Below are positions 1-12,338 of a DNA stretch of 64,000 nucleotides, piece by piece. Both the position numbers and the translations under genes were made by a program. Under the pieces are notes generated by a model, which had not been told where the DNA came from, did no database searches, and saw only the letters and a list, made by a program, of their open reading frames with translations. The DNA is from [Phialemoniopsis] sp. UDSM-2020 (lineage: Eukaryota > Ascomycota > Sordariomycetes > Thyridiales > Thyridiaceae), in assembly GCA_018873225.1 (NCBI GenBank), contig JAEILZ010000008.1, forward strand, positions 2,976,001 to 3,040,000, read 5' to 3'. How positions within the stretch are numbered: the first letter of the stretch is position 1; each line of letters begins with the position of its first letter.

Positions 1-1456
1 GTGAATGCAATGATCTCCAGACAGCGAAAGATCTGGACAAGTGTCAGGCTCGCAGGATCAGAGAGCCACCAGTTCATGCCGCCGGTGAGCCGGATGATCC
101 GCTTGCCCAAGGCAAGGCTTCCGTATCCATCACCGTCATTTGCGCCGCTAAAGACCTGGTATTGGAATTAGTGGTGGCAATTCCGACACAATACGCCGGG
201 ATGGGGTTAGACTTACTCCTATCGTAGTCATCGTGATCGCCGCCGCCAATAGGGCTTGCTTATCTGTAGCGGTGTCTACTACCGCACTGACATCCTCTTG
301 AGCCTTAGCCACACCGGCCTTCAACATCTGCGCCGCCTTATTCTTGTACTCAGCAGTTTTATTACGATACAAGTACCTGTTATCCGGAGACAGCTGGGCC
401 TGATTGAAAGCGGCGACCGACAGAATGCCAAACAGAAGGCACTCTTTGACTACGTTGGTTGGTTTTTGCAAAGCCATGGGCAGATAAAGTCGCAAATAGG
501 GGTTGTGCGCCGGCGCCGAGGTCGGCATCATGAGCTGGCAGACATGGGATCGGTAATGATCTAATAGCCGGCTTGTCATCTCAGTCATGGCACTCGCCTC
601 GAAGGCCGCTGGCTTCGGCGATGCAGGAACACATTGGAACTGCGGCACCGACACGGTCTTTCGAGGAGGAGCCTCTTCCCCTGGCGCTTCTGTATGCGGA
701 AGATTCGCAGGACGGTACAGCGGTTCAAAGACTTGAGATGGTTGATTTTGCGGCGGCTGTGCAATTAGGGGTAGGAAATCGCCAATCAAATCAAAGTCTT
801 GCGACATACTGGCGAGCATGTCGAGTCCTGACGGGAAAACGCTTGTGTCAGGCCCTGAAATCCCGGTCATCCCATGACCCATCGCTTGAGCCGGCCAAAT
901 GGTGAATGGGCGGTCGTGCAACGAGGCGGAGTTATCATCACCGGGCGGCGACAGGGGCTGGAAACCGGCGTTGTCTATCTCCTGAAAGATGGTCTCGAGG
1001 TCCCCATCATCTGTTCCCGTGTGTGTTGCCATACGAGTATGTACTGATGCGATCGAGGAAGTCTCGGATATTGACGCCGCCGAGTTGGTGGCCGGCGAAG
1101 GACGCACCATACTGACTGACTGCAGACCGGGATGACGGCCGGGCGCTGTCTGAGGGCACTGATCGTAGCCGTCACAGATATATCGCCGTGATCTTTCACA
1201 GTTGTAGCATGTGGGCTGCCGCTCATCACACTGGCGTGGCATCAAGTCAGCACGAACCATAGTCCAGCGCAAAGAAGTAACAGCAAATACCTTGATCTTC
1301 CTCAGGCGGCATATACTACAACCCTACAAGCAACAAGCAGAGGGTTAGTACTGCAGGATTTTGCACCTTCACCGAGTTCAGGAATCTCACAGAGTAGATC
1401 TTGCCGCCTCGACGGCGTCTCCGCGTCTCAGGCGCGGGCTGAGGCACTGCATTCAT
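1..1456 (-). CDS. Zn(II)2Cys6 transcription factor, 3' end outside window
   Basis: Probable nuclear fungal-specific regulator. I rebuilt four exons on the minus strand: 1391-1456, 1291-1323, 217-1230 and 1-155 (open at the edge). The introns are 67, 60 and 61 nt, all GT-AG. The zinc cluster is split over three exons and forms only after splicing: residues from about 23 read GCSICRLRKIK, then CDERQPTCYNC, then the sixth Cys in RRYIC. The ATG at 1454-1456 was chosen because a start at 1272 would lose the first half of the zinc cluster. Exon 4 continues into the conserved middle homology region of such regulators and runs off the left edge. Target genes are unknown; the downstream FAD oxidoreductase is the nearest neighbour on the same strand. 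Confidence 0.85.
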
Positions 1457-2008
1457 TGCTAGCGACATCTACAAGATCGCCATACCGAGATGATTCACCA
1501 GTTAAGTTGGCTGGAGGTACGAGAATCCAGGTCGATTGTGTAGTCTTCCAAGGAAGATGCGGGGGATGGGTAATCAATCCCAGGCACGCTAATTGGACGA
1601 CCGCTTCCCTATCATCGAGCGGCGCCATGAGATGCGCCATGAGATGCTAAGGAGTCAAGCGCGTAGTGGTGTGGGACCGGAGATACCGTTTATCTGTAAG
1701 CGGGCAAATTGAACGGGGGACTTTGCCGACCCCATACTTCCTAGTGAGCCCTATCCGAAGTCGCAGTACAAGGGTTGCTGGCCCTGGCATGTGGATGATC
1801 TGGGGAAACTGTGGCGGATTGGGTGAGGAATAGCCTCGTTTCTCGCCCCGAATCTTGAGACCTGCATTGAACGATTGTGGGGAGGCATGGGGTCACTTTT
1901 GCAGCTTGGAGGGGAGTTCTAGAGACACTGGCAGACGTCAAGGACCTGCTACGAAATTCTGACAGGCGCTGCAACTAATTATCTAGAATGCCCAGGTACT
2001 GCTACCAT
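1457..2008. other. intergenic: regulator promoter and oxidoreductase 3' flank
   Basis: No gene seen. It holds a perfect tandem 12-bp repeat, GCCATGAGATGC twice at 1624-1647. Short ORFs on both strands have no family features. Confidence 0.6.
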
Positions 2009-3610
2009 CTATAGCTTGGCCCGGATCTCCTGGGCGACCTCTTCGGCGCCAATTCTGGTAAAGTAGTCCTGAAGAACGGCATCAAGCTGGAACTTCTCGT
2101 TGTTCAAGCGCTCCTCGGTCGGAAGGTAGGCCTCGGGGAAGTAGTCACTGACATCCTGCCCCAGCATCATCTTGCCAAGGGCGTCGCCAGAGATCAAACC
2201 GTTGGTCATGCCGTATGTGTTCCAGCCCGCAGCGATCCACTCTCCCTGGCCCTGTCTGCCCGTCGCGCTGGTCGGGAGCTTGCCGACGAGCGGCAGCTGG
2301 TCGCCTGTGTAGCACATGATGCCCGACCACACAGCCCGGACGTCGCCCTTGGCGGGCATCCACTTCTTGTTGAAGAGACGCGGCAGGATACCCCGAATGT
2401 TCTTGTCCGCAAAAGCGTCGACCTCACTGTCGTCTGCCGAGATGAAGCCGTCAATGTTGTCGCGGTCACCGCCGACCCAAATATCGCCTGTGTCCTTGTG
2501 CTGGAACGCGTAGTAGCGACCCGTCTCGATGTCGTTGCCGGACGGGCTGTATTTCGGCGAGAAGTACAACGACCACGACTGTTTTGTGCTCATGTTGGGG
2601 AAATGTTTCCCGGGGCCCTGGACGGACATGGTGGCGCGGCGAGGGTATATTTTGCCTCGAAGCTTGGGGAGCAAGTGGCCGGCGTGGCCATTTGTGCAAT
2701 GGATGACATTGGCGGCGCGAACGCTTCCACGGGGCGTCTGGACCAGATAGGGGTAGTCTTTGTCGATGTAGCTTTGGTGGCTGATGCCAGTCACAGGAGT
2801 GTTGGTCTCGATCGTGAAGCGGGCGCCGTACTTATCCAGCAGTGCCTTGAAGGTGCCAGTTACGAGGTTGTACGGCGAGCAGACACCCGCTGCCAGCTTG
2901 AGCCCCCCGTAAGTCCCGTTGAGGTTGTATTTCTGAGTACAACATGTTAGCATAGAGCAAACAAAAAGTCTTTGGTACAATGGGCGCTGAGTACACACCG
3001 ACGCAGTCTCCTCTTTGGAGACAAGCTGGTAGGCGGCCTTGTCCTCCGGCACCTCTTCCTCAAACAACTTCAAAGCCTCGATCGTTTCCCTCCACGACTT
3101 CTCGTCATAATAGGCAAAGAACTTTTCGACTTTTGTTCGCCGGCTGAACTTTTCAAACTCTGGCCCTTGCGCCTCGGCCGCCTTGTGCATCTCTTGCAGA
3201 CCCCTGACGGTGTACCGCATAATCTTGTTGGCCTGCTCGATGCCAAAGTTCTCTTCCATGAAGGCGTGTCTCGTAGGCGGTAGCCGGGTCAATTGGCCTC
3301 CATTGCGGCCCGTAGCGCCACTGCATAGGCCCCGGGCCTCGAACACGGTGACCTTGCTAGACCCCGTTGCATCGTTGGCGAGCAGGCTTCTGGCTACGCC
3401 TAGGGCGGCTATGCCCGAGCCGACAATGGCGTAGTCGACTTTACGTGGCAGTTTCGCTGATTGTGTGTGGCCGACATCTTTGTGCGGGGGTGACTGCCAT
3501 AATGACGGCGTCGGTTGCGTCCTGGGGAGCTGCGGATCACTTGTGAGTTGCCCCCAGATGATGGACTCGAGGCCTGAGCCCTGCTTCTTGGAGAATACCA
3601 TGACTGTCAC
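2009..3610 (-). CDS. FAD-dependent oxidoreductase (DAO family), possibly peroxisomal
   Basis: A flavin oxidase of the D-amino-acid-oxidase fold (DAO domain); the substrate cannot be named, though an amine or amino acid is likely. Exons are 2999-3610 and 2933-upstream boundary down to 2009, with a 66-nt intron at 2933-2998. That intron is in frame and free of stops, so an unspliced reading stays open; its GTGTGT donor, GCTAAC branch and CTCAG acceptor, plus the foreign 22 residues it would add, show it is an intron. The mature protein is 511 aa. The Rossmann motif is in DYAIVGSGIAALGVA, followed by SGATGRNGGQL, typical of this group. The C terminus is AKL, matching a type 1 peroxisomal signal. 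It is divergent from the MFS gene at 4318, so the two may share a promoter. Confidence 0.85.
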   Translation of the reverse strand: MTVMVFSKKQGSGLESIIWGQLTSDPQLPRTQPTPSLWQSPPHKDVGHTQSAKLPRKVDYAIVGSGIAALGVARSLLANDATGSSKVTVFEARGLCSGATGRNGGQLTRLPPTRHAFMEENFGIEQANKIMRYTVRGLQEMHKAAEAQGPEFEKFSRRTKVEKFFAYYDEKSWRETIEALKLFEEEVPEDKAAYQLVSKEETASVCTQRPLYQRLFVCSMLTCCTQKYNLNGTYGGLKLAAGVCSPYNLVTGTFKALLDKYGARFTIETNTPVTGISHQSYIDKDYPYLVQTPRGSVRAANVIHCTNGHAGHLLPKLRGKIYPRRATMSVQGPGKHFPNMSTKQSWSLYFSPKYSPSGNDIETGRYYAFQHKDTGDIWVGGDRDNIDGFISADDSEVDAFADKNIRGILPRLFNKKWMPAKGDVRAVWSGIMCYTGDQLPLVGKLPTSATGRQGQGEWIAAGWNTYGMTNGLISGDALGKMMLGQDVSDYFPEAYLPTEERLNNEKFQLDAVLQDYFTRIGAEEVAQEIRAKL

Positions 3611-4317
3611 GCTTTGCTTTAGAGCAGCTTACCAATCTGATACTTGGCTAGTCTTGTGAGAAAATCACCAATGATAAACCACTGCAATGACACGGAAGCC
3701 TTTCACGTATAATTATAGCGCCGTGATTGGCGATATCGTCGATTTGACACCACCGAGCAGATTTGAGCTTCGCAGTCTACTCACCGTCGACGGTAGAGGA
3801 AAGGATGTGCGAAGTTGCGAAGCCGAGATAACGAGTCGGGTGCGCTCTATCCGAATCGGCTTTCGCTGCGACAATTCGAGACTACTGCGATATCCCCACT
3901 TGGGGGGCAAGAAGCTCGCGCCGAACTCCGGCCCTTCGCCTCGCCTGGGGCTATCGAGATAGCCAGGATATTGCTTGTCAGATTTGTGCCGAGCGAGGAC
4001 GATGGTCTCTGCAACTCGTTTTGAGGTCTCTAGGTGTCTGTATCTCTGTATCTTTATCAACCCGTACTAGGCTAGTCGCACAACTCGGCGTGCGCGTGCT
4101 TGGATCGCGAAGCACGGGGAGAGAAGACTAACCCCAGATCCCCCCCTGATAACAGGCTCGCAACTCCACCGCATGTGCGGAATACAAATGCAGCCCGTGC
4201 GAAGCAGACGACAGACATTTGATATCAAGGGTTGCTTTATTAACGGCTGCTCTCTCTGATCACGAATCAGCTTACATACATACTTCCACTCTTCACAGCC
4301 TCAGCCAAGTTGCAAAC
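3611..4317. promoter_or_regulatory. divergent promoter, FAD oxidoreductase / MFS gene
   Basis: About 0.7 kb between two head-to-head genes. I see no coding sequence and no repeated motif that I could tie to a regulator. Confidence 0.5.
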
Positions 4318-5958
4318 ATGGCAGCACAGCCCGCAGATAAAACTAGCAAGACAACAATGCCGGACATCCAACCCACTGAGACGGACCAGGAGCATGGCCA
4401 GACCCAAAAGGTAGATCTCAGTATAAGCGAAGAGGAGGCCGAGAGCGTCTTGGCCTTGCAGCGTTATGTCCCGGGCACAGCAGAGGAGAAGCGTCTTGTG
4501 CGCAAGATCGACTTCATCCTCATCCCATGCCTCTAGTGGATGTACATTCTAGCATACCTGGATCGAGGAAACACGAAAGTTGCGGTTGTACATGAGATAG
4601 TGTTGCTTACTCTGGAACCAGGCAAACGCCAACGCGGCAGGACTTAGCACAGACCTTGGTCTAAGTGATTCGCAGTACTCTCTGTTCATCTCTACCTTTT
4701 TCGTCGGCTACTTCATATGCAACATCCCTTCGAATCTGCTCCTTACTCGCGTCCGGCCTTCTATCTACCTGCCGTCACTCATGCTGACCTGGGGCACCAT
4801 TGTTGCTGCCATGTCAACCTCGAAGCAGTCGACCGGGTTCCTTGTGGGACGATTCTTCCTCGGGTGTATCGAGGCTGGTTTCTTCCCCGGCGTTCTATAC
4901 TTTCTGACTTGCTGGTACAAAAAGGAGGAAGTCGGTGAGTTGAGTGTCTGCTGAGGCTGGTTGACAAAGATGCTGACCGCTGTTAATCAGGCAAGCGTTT
5001 CGCCCTCTTCTACACTGCCGGCTGCGTCTCCCCGGCCCTTGGCGGTATTATGGCCGGTGCCATTATTAGCGGTCTCGAAGGTGCACGCGGCATTGCCGGA
5101 TGGCGCTGGCTGCTACTCATCGAGGGCGTCATCACCGTCGGTTTCTCGTTCATCTTCTTCTTTGTCCTGCTCGACTATCCGCTCAACACTAAGCGCCTGA
5201 CCCCGGAGGAGCGGCAGTTGGCCTATGTCCGCATTCTATACGACCGTAAGAGCAACGTTGCCAGCGACAAGATGGGCCTGACGCCCTGGCAGGCCATCTG
5301 GGCGGCCGTCTGCGACGTGCGCACCTGGGTATTCACCATCATCTACACGCTTGACTCGAGCTCAACAACCATCTCGTACTTCATCCCGACCATCCTCAAG
5401 AACATGGGCTACACGTCCGTCACGGCGCAGTGGATGACCGTCCCGATCTGGATGGTCGGCGCCGTCTTCATGGTCATCTTCTCCTTCACTTCGGACAAGA
5501 CGCGCGACCGCCGGTGGCACAACACGGGCCTCCTAGCCCTGCCGTTCGTGTGCTGCATGATCAGCATCGGCGTCACGGGCGCCAAGGTGCAGTACGTCAT
5601 GATCTGCTTCATGATCGCGGGCCTATACACGGCCGTCGCGCTCATCCTTAACTGGACGACCGAGACCATCGCGCTGCCGCACCAGAAGCGTGCCGTCGCG
5701 TCGGCCATTGTCAACGCCATCGGAAATCTTTCCATTATCTACGGCAGCTACTTGTGGCCGAGCGCCGACAAGCCGCGGTACACGAAGGGATTCGCAAGCG
5801 TCGGTGCCTTCACTGGAGCCGGGGCGCTGCTCGCTGCTTTGGCTCCGCTCATCTTCAAGCTCCTGCCGGAGAGGCCCGCGACTAAGGCTGAGCGGGACCT
5901 CTTGGAGAGGCAAAACGCGTTGCCGACCGTTCAGGAGACCTCTGAGAGCCGGGAATAG
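4318..5958 (+). pseudogene. MFS transporter (anion:cation symporter type) with in-frame TAG
   Basis: A 12-TM carrier of the fungal Dal5/vitamin-type ACS family by its layout. The ATG at 4318 begins MAAQPADKTSK; codon 73 (4534-4536) is TAG. Directly after it the frame continues WMYILAYLDRGN, the normal first membrane segment, where the family has a Trp, so TGG to TAG is the simplest explanation. The first intron has a weak donor (GTTGCG at 4579 or GTTGTA at 4585) and acceptor CCAG at 4618-4621. Exon 2 is 4622-4934, and exon 3 is 4991-5958 after a clean GTGAGT intron. Everything downstream of the stop is intact, so this is a recent nonsense allele, a base-call error or a pseudogene. It is divergent from the FAD oxidoreductase. 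Confidence 0.75.
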
Positions 5959-8900
5959 ATACGTATGTTTGGTATTGGGTGGAGTTCTGACAGGCACAAG
6001 CTTACTGTCTCATGTATATGTAGTCTGATAATTAGTCATGAGGCTTCAAGATCTTGCGCTATTTCTCAAACAAGGATATCAGTGTGACTTGTTTCAATGA
6101 CGAGCGCGGTAATGGACAAAGCTATTCAAGCGAAGTAGCGGTAAGGTCAAGCTTCACCAGGCTGGTGATAGTAAGGCATTGTTTAGGCACAAGAACCATT
6201 TATACAGTTACTCAAGTGAGACCAGCCTCGAACTGCAGAACATTATATGTTTAATCACTAGATACGAGGAAGCAACCCGGATAGAGGCCGACGGTGTTAC
6301 AATCATCTACTTTATCCAACCAGAATATTTCGACGATCAAAATGAACTTTACTGGTTTTCAACTTCACTTGTGTTGGAAGTAACTGGTAGGGAATAGTAG
6401 TTTTGAAGACTATGATGAGGCCCAGCGAATAAATCTTCGTTGTGTCTGATAATATAATTTCATCTGAATTAAATACCCCTTAGAAACAAGGTCAACTTTA
6501 CTACGCCAGAGATGTGTACATTTACCTACTTGCGTGCTATGAGCCTATTGGCTTTTACTAGTGTCACTTTACGATACTTTACACAAGCTGCTCCAACTTA
6601 TTGAACTTTGAGGATCTGAAAGACGTACTTTCACGGCGATGTTATCTCGATGCGCTCTTCTAAAAAACTGGCCAATCAGGTGGCGGGGCGACGATCTTTT
6701 GCGGGGTTGACATCACTGGCACATGCGTGTTGGCGCCCAGCGGTCGGGAATGCAACCCTATGACACACGAGGACGAGCGTCAAAGACCCTTGGAATCGCA
6801 GCGACGGGAAAAGATCGTCGTTATCTGGCAGAGATCAAGGTTTGGTGGTGTGTGCAGGCTCGCACGCCAGTGCACCCTCGACTTTCAACGCAACCGAATG
6901 ACGCCAACCAGCCATGAGCGATGCAGAAAAGTCCCAATCCGCTGGGTGCGTTTCTCTGGATGAGCGCGTTCCTGGAAAGTGTGGGGATGGCAGCTTTTTA
7001 GAGCTGAAGCTAAGACAGCGTGGAGAAGTAACGGCGGAGCTGGAGGCCGCCTAGATGTTTCACCAGCGAGACACACAGATCATCATCGGGCGGATTATCT
7101 ATGGCGGAGAGGTTTGGGTCTCCGGGCACGCACATTGACCGTAGAAGCAAAAATGGCCCGAGAGGCGAAAAAGAAGAGAGGCGCAAGGCGACCCTTTTCA
7201 TTGCGTCGGCTGAATTGGTGCAGGTGTTGGCGATTGGTGCGCAGGGGACGGCTGGTGAAGCTGGTTGTGTTCCAGAAATAAGCATTTTGAAACACGAGGG
7301 ACAACATTGGCACATGTGCAGCAAGCGGGCCGATAAATCCAGCCCCCAGCATCGAATGGTTTTTTTACTCGGTAGATGAATTGAGATAGTTCACGGCAGC
7401 ACACATATTTTCCATTCTGTAGAGCCTTGATGAAGTGCGAGATAGGAAACGCCATCTAGAGACACCGCCCCCTCGGCAGACAGCAGGTCGGATGGTTAAG
7501 TCGACGGACGGATTGCGACCAAAACATTCAGCTGGAATGCGATGGTGGGAAGCAAACGGCAACTAACGGTGCAGAGAGGGAGAGAGGCTAAAGAGGTTGC
7601 ATGAGCTGGCTGGCGACCATGATCGCTTTGGGTGCTAGGCCCGGGACTCAGCCTCTGAGATGGCGTACTTGATCGGGATACGGGGAACAGTCTCAGAACT
7701 AACAGTGAGAAACACACTCTATTCTCAACAAAGAAGCTGAGGTGTGGGCGGCGTCGGGCCAGACCATCCCTCTTCTGTTGCTGCATCCACCAGCCAACAC
7801 GTCTTGTCGAGTCCGTCCAACCACTGAAAGCGAATACTGGTTTTAGCGCATGCGGGTGCTCCACCACGGTTCCAGCCCACCAACTGGAGGACGCTAGCCT
7901 TCCAAGGTTTCTTATCTGGGAAGATCGTCCAGCACCCATTACGTCCTCTTCGATGGTGTTGTCTGCCACTCTAGTTCCAGGCGATGATGCGATCGTCCAC
8001 TGCACTGGCCCATCCCACATCCCACTATCCCATCTCTTGCTTCCAGTTTGACATCGCACTTTCAACTCATATTATCTGGATCAGATATTGCGATTCACTA
8101 ATTCTGCTATTGCTCTTCTTTTTGTTATCCCCTCGCTAGTGAGTTTTTGTAGTCTCGCAGTTGCTCGCTTCCATCTTCGTTTCGTATCGAGGACCCCTGC
8201 TCTTAATCGCATCCCTGCCAACATTCCTGTCGTTGCTGGGCGCCCGAGACGACTGCGCAAGCAAGAGCAGAGCACACAGAGCCCGCGCGGCAAACCTGCT
8301 ACACCACCACCACCGAGTCCGACGACATTCTCGATAGAGAAACCAAAGTACCCCTGGATCACCACTGGTCTGCCATTCTCCCGCAGCTGCTGTCTCAGAA
8401 ACACCTTCACCTCGTAGGTTCCTCTGCCCACCAATGTTACCTCTCCTCGACTGACCGTTCTTGGCCGTGTTCCAGAAAACCCCCGACCTCCACCGCTCTC
8501 CGCCACACCCAGACCCTTGATCTCCATATCCCCTTACAATTATTGTTCCGACATCGATTGATCAGGCGCCTGCCAGACGATCCAGCGAACCACGTTTCCT
8601 CGCTTCTACTTGCCCCCTGCCTGCACCGCACGACATACAGGAGCTTCTGTGGGCGACGTGAACCATACCAGGCTTCGGCTAAGGAAGCCGTGCACACCTC
8701 CAAGAACAAGGATAGGGCCTTGGAACAACTGACCCAACCGACCTCGTCCATAGCTATCCTTCGGCGGCTTCCAACTCGTCGCCTTCTCCGTGCATCATAC
8801 ACGATTGCACCTGGACGTCTTTGGAGGAAACACATGTTGGCAGGTGCTCTTTGGCTCTAAGAGGACGACGCCTAACGACAGTCGCAACTGCGACGACACG

Positions 8901-9039
8901 GTACTTGACAAGAAGGAGAGATTAAGGACACTGCAGCATTTGGACAGTGTTGTAGACGAAGCAAGACGAGAGAAAACACGACCAACAACGGCGACGGCCG
9001 CCCGTCGCTGTTCGTCGCACCCAGACGACAATCCCCACG
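5959..9039. other. 3.1-kb gene-free stretch
   Basis: Roughly 6050-6660 is AT-rich. The remainder has overlapping ORFs on both strands that lack recognisable motifs or coherent splicing. The last kilobase (about 8050-9039) is pyrimidine-rich and looks like promoter or 5' leader of the carrier that starts at 9040. I see no RNA gene here. Confidence 0.5.
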
Positions 9040-11408
9040 ATGGACGCAGCTGTGGGACATGGAGCTCAGCTCCTCACCGTTGCCCACGACATATACCGCC
9101 GCGCAAACGAGACAGATACTAGCGAAGCAGACAAGGAGACGAGACCGCCAATATATAAGGTTATCGGCATATGCCTCGCCGTCGCCTCGGGCCTGTTCAT
9201 CGGTGTCTCCTTCGTCCTCAAAAAGGTCGGCCTGCTCAAGGCCAACGAGAAGTACAATGAGGAGGCCGGCGAGGGCTACGGCTACCTTAAGAACTTCCAC
9301 TGGTGGGCTGGAATGTCGCTCATGATCATAGGCGAGATTTGCAACGTCGTCGCCTACTCTTTTACTGACGCCATTCTCGTCACACCCCTCGGCGCATTGT
9401 CCGTCGTCATCACCACGATTCTATCTGCCATCTTCCTCAAAGAGCGACTCAGCATGGTGGGCAAGGTTGCTTGCTTCCTTTGTATCATTGGGTCTGTCGT
9501 CATTGTTATGAACGCGCCTCACGAGTCCGCCGTCGACAACATCCAGCAAATGCAGAAGTTCGTCATCACCCCGGGTTTCCTCAGCTATACGGGCGTCATC
9601 GTGGTCGGTGCTTTGATCGCTGCGTTCTACGCCGGCCCCAGATGGGGCAAGAAGAATATGCTGGTCTACATCTCCATCTGCAGTTGGGTGGGAGGCTTGA
9701 GTGTCGTCGCTACCCAGGGCCTGGGATCCGCCGTCTTGGCTCAGATCAGAGGCATCCCCCAATTCAACCAGTGGTTCATGTATGTGCTACTGGTGTTTGT
9801 CATCGGCACCTTACTTACCGAAATCATTTACCTCAATGTAAGTTTACTCCTGTCACCCCTCTGCCTCGCGATGATTGTTCAGGTACTTATCCGTCGTCTG
9901 CTCTGTAGAAAGCGCTCAACCTCTTCAATGCCGCCCTCGTCACCCCCACCTACTACGTCTACTTTACCAGCACGACCATCATCACATCCACCATCCTCTT
10001 CCAGGGCTTCAAGGGCACAGCGCAGTCCATAGTAACGGTCGTCATGGGCTTCTTGACCATCTGCTCCGGCGTCGTCCTGCTGCAGCTGTCCAAGTCGGCC
10101 AAGGACGTGCCCGATTCGGCCGTCTTCTCGGGCGACCTCGACCAGATCCACACCATCGCCGAGCAGGAGCAGCCCGAGACGGAGCCTAAGGCTGACGCCA
10201 TCCGCGGCGCCGCCGCCATCGTGCGCCGCTTCTCGGTCGCGCGCCAGAAGATGGAGGTCGAGGAGCTCAAGCGCCTGCACGAGGAGAAGATGCAGGAGAG
10301 ACTGACGCCCGTCAGCGAGAACGGGCCGCAGTATGAGTGGGACGGATTGAGACGCCGCAGGACCATGATTGGAAGCCAGCGGGGGCGGGCTATGACCTCG
10401 CCTACCAACAACAGGCCCTTCAGCCCGCCCGGCACGGCGCAGACGAACCAGACGCATCCGCCCTTGGGGTGGTCGCACTTCCCGACCGAGGAGGAGATCG
10501 CGGAGCGTGAGGGCAGCAATACGCCAGGTCTTTTGTCCAGCATTGCTGGCACCATCCGCAGCCGGGCCAAGAGCGTAGTCCTCCCTGGCCACCCAGAGTA
10601 CCAGCCAGGCCAGCAGTCTTCGAACGACCCGAAGGTGCAAAGCCCGATGCACCCCGTACAATTGACCGAGATAAACGTGCCGTCGGGCAGCAGCGGCCAT
10701 GACCAAAACACGACATACTATAACCGCCACCCCTACGGCGTACCGGCTGACAGCAAGACCGAATACGAGGGCAGCCAGGCGAGCTTGCCGTCAAGTAGCG
10801 GCAGGCGGGTGCAGTTTGGTGGAGACAACCGCCACGCTTCGCAGAGCTCAAGTCTAGCCGTCCCTCCCACGCCGCCGCCGCATTCGGCGCGCCGGCAATT
10901 CTCCTTCCAGAACGTTTTCAGGCGGCATCAGCAACATGACGGCGCCCAGGATAGCAGCCACCAGCAACAACAACACCACGACAGTAGGAGGCCGCGTGTG
11001 ACGTCGAGAGGCTACTCGAACCCACAGGTCAAGGACGCGACCGAGGAGGAGCGGCTCGGCCTGGTCAAGGGCGACTCGCAGAGCATGCCGGCGCTGCCGC
11101 GGTACGGCGACGACGGGAATATTTATGAGAGCGGCAGCGAGGACGAGTACGACATGGGCACGGCGTACACGGACGACAAGCAGTCGCGGTACGGGCGGGG
11201 CATCACGGACTCGCCGCCGCGGAGGGCGCAGCAGCAACACCCGCTCGACGAGGAGGACGAGAAGGAGTGGGAGGCCCGCAGGGGGAGGTCGCCGCCGGAC
11301 TCGTCGTCGTCGTCGAGGAGAGGGACGGGCGGGTCCGGGTCGTCGCCGCCTCCGCCGCCGCCGCCGAAGCACAGTCCGCCCAGGGGCGGGAACGGGGCGT
11401 TTATATGA
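9040..11408 (+). CDS. NIPA/DUF803-type membrane carrier (putative Mg2+ transporter)
   Basis: The two exons are 9040-9837 and 9909-11408, joined across a 71-nt GTAAGT...TGTAG intron; the product is 765 aa. The N-terminal 330 residues form about nine membrane segments. These include the conserved block FIGVSFVLKKVGLL, the AYSFTDAILVTPLGALSVV segment and the NAALVTPTYYVYFTS segment that follows the splice. These are hallmarks of the NIPA (DUF803) family, whose animal members move Mg2+. The C-terminal 430 residues are predicted to be disordered and cytosolic, rich in Gln, His, Arg and Ser, and end in a polyproline tract. Transport substrate in fungi is inference from the family. Residues 1-40 lie before the first membrane segment. 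Confidence 0.88.
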
Positions 11409-12338
11409 TGGGATGTTGAGGGGTATGGTTGTAACATTAGACGAAAGCGCCTTTCGTTGTTTTTGGTCGTTCATTCATGACTTCATGTTGTCGCTTGGGA
11501 AGGGTGTTTTGGGGCTGGCACATGATTCGAAGCACCGAATGGGACAAACATGAAGGAGGGGGGAGCAGCACAGATACCATGGATGGCATTAGAGGGTGGG
11601 AGAAAGCATTGTTGCATATATATACATCGGCTTTGGAACACGATACGTGCAATGAACGAGTTTAAAGAATGGGGAGTTTGTGATGTCATGATATGAGTGA
11701 CGGTATTATATGTCGAGTCTAATTGCTGGCATACGCCAGGCCTTCATTCGTATGAACTGCTATACCCAGCGCCTGGGTACTTATACCTCCTATTATAGCA
11801 GCTTGTTCATGCGATTCAGCTTCATATATAACAGACATTCTTAGGGTTACTGTTCGAGCAAGTCCATAAGTCCAACCGTGGAAAGGAGAAGGCGGCATCA
11901 GCCCCCTTTTTAGCCTGTGTTGTTCGACCTTCATGCGCCATCAACTCCAGGCAAAGCTTGAAACGTCATACGAGTGAGATTAGCACGATTCATATGAAAA
12001 GATGAGATTCTGTTGAAAGAATTGAATTTCGAAGGGAGACGGCGCTCCAAAGCGTCGGGTCCGATCCCCTTGTCATTCCATAGGAAGGTGAGGCTTACAA
12101 GTGAATGTCGATGTGCATGCACCTTGCCGTCCCTTCATTCCACCCTGAGGCTCACGAGCATGTGATGCGGGCATCGGATAGAGTGACGTTCATGCACATT
12201 TGTGTGGGGTAATTCACGATTGCAATAGAGCAATCATTAAAGCCTGGTACTCTGCCTTATACGAACTAGCAAAGTTGTATTCGGTGGCCAAGCCTTTCCA
12301 TCAAGATTGACGATCACGATCACAGCAAGATCTCAGCT
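11409..12338. other. intergenic, nothing recognised
   Basis: 3' flank of the NIPA-type gene and promoter of the Ras-like gene. Short ORFs only; no repeats or RNA gene seen. Confidence 0.5.

Noticed and set aside
7496..8065. 189-aa minus-strand ORF in the long gene-free stretch
   Set aside because: No domain, scrambled composition, no splice partners; likely chance in GC-balanced DNA.
9879..10730. 283-aa minus-strand ORF
   Set aside because: Antisense shadow of the NIPA-type carrier's C-terminal exon.
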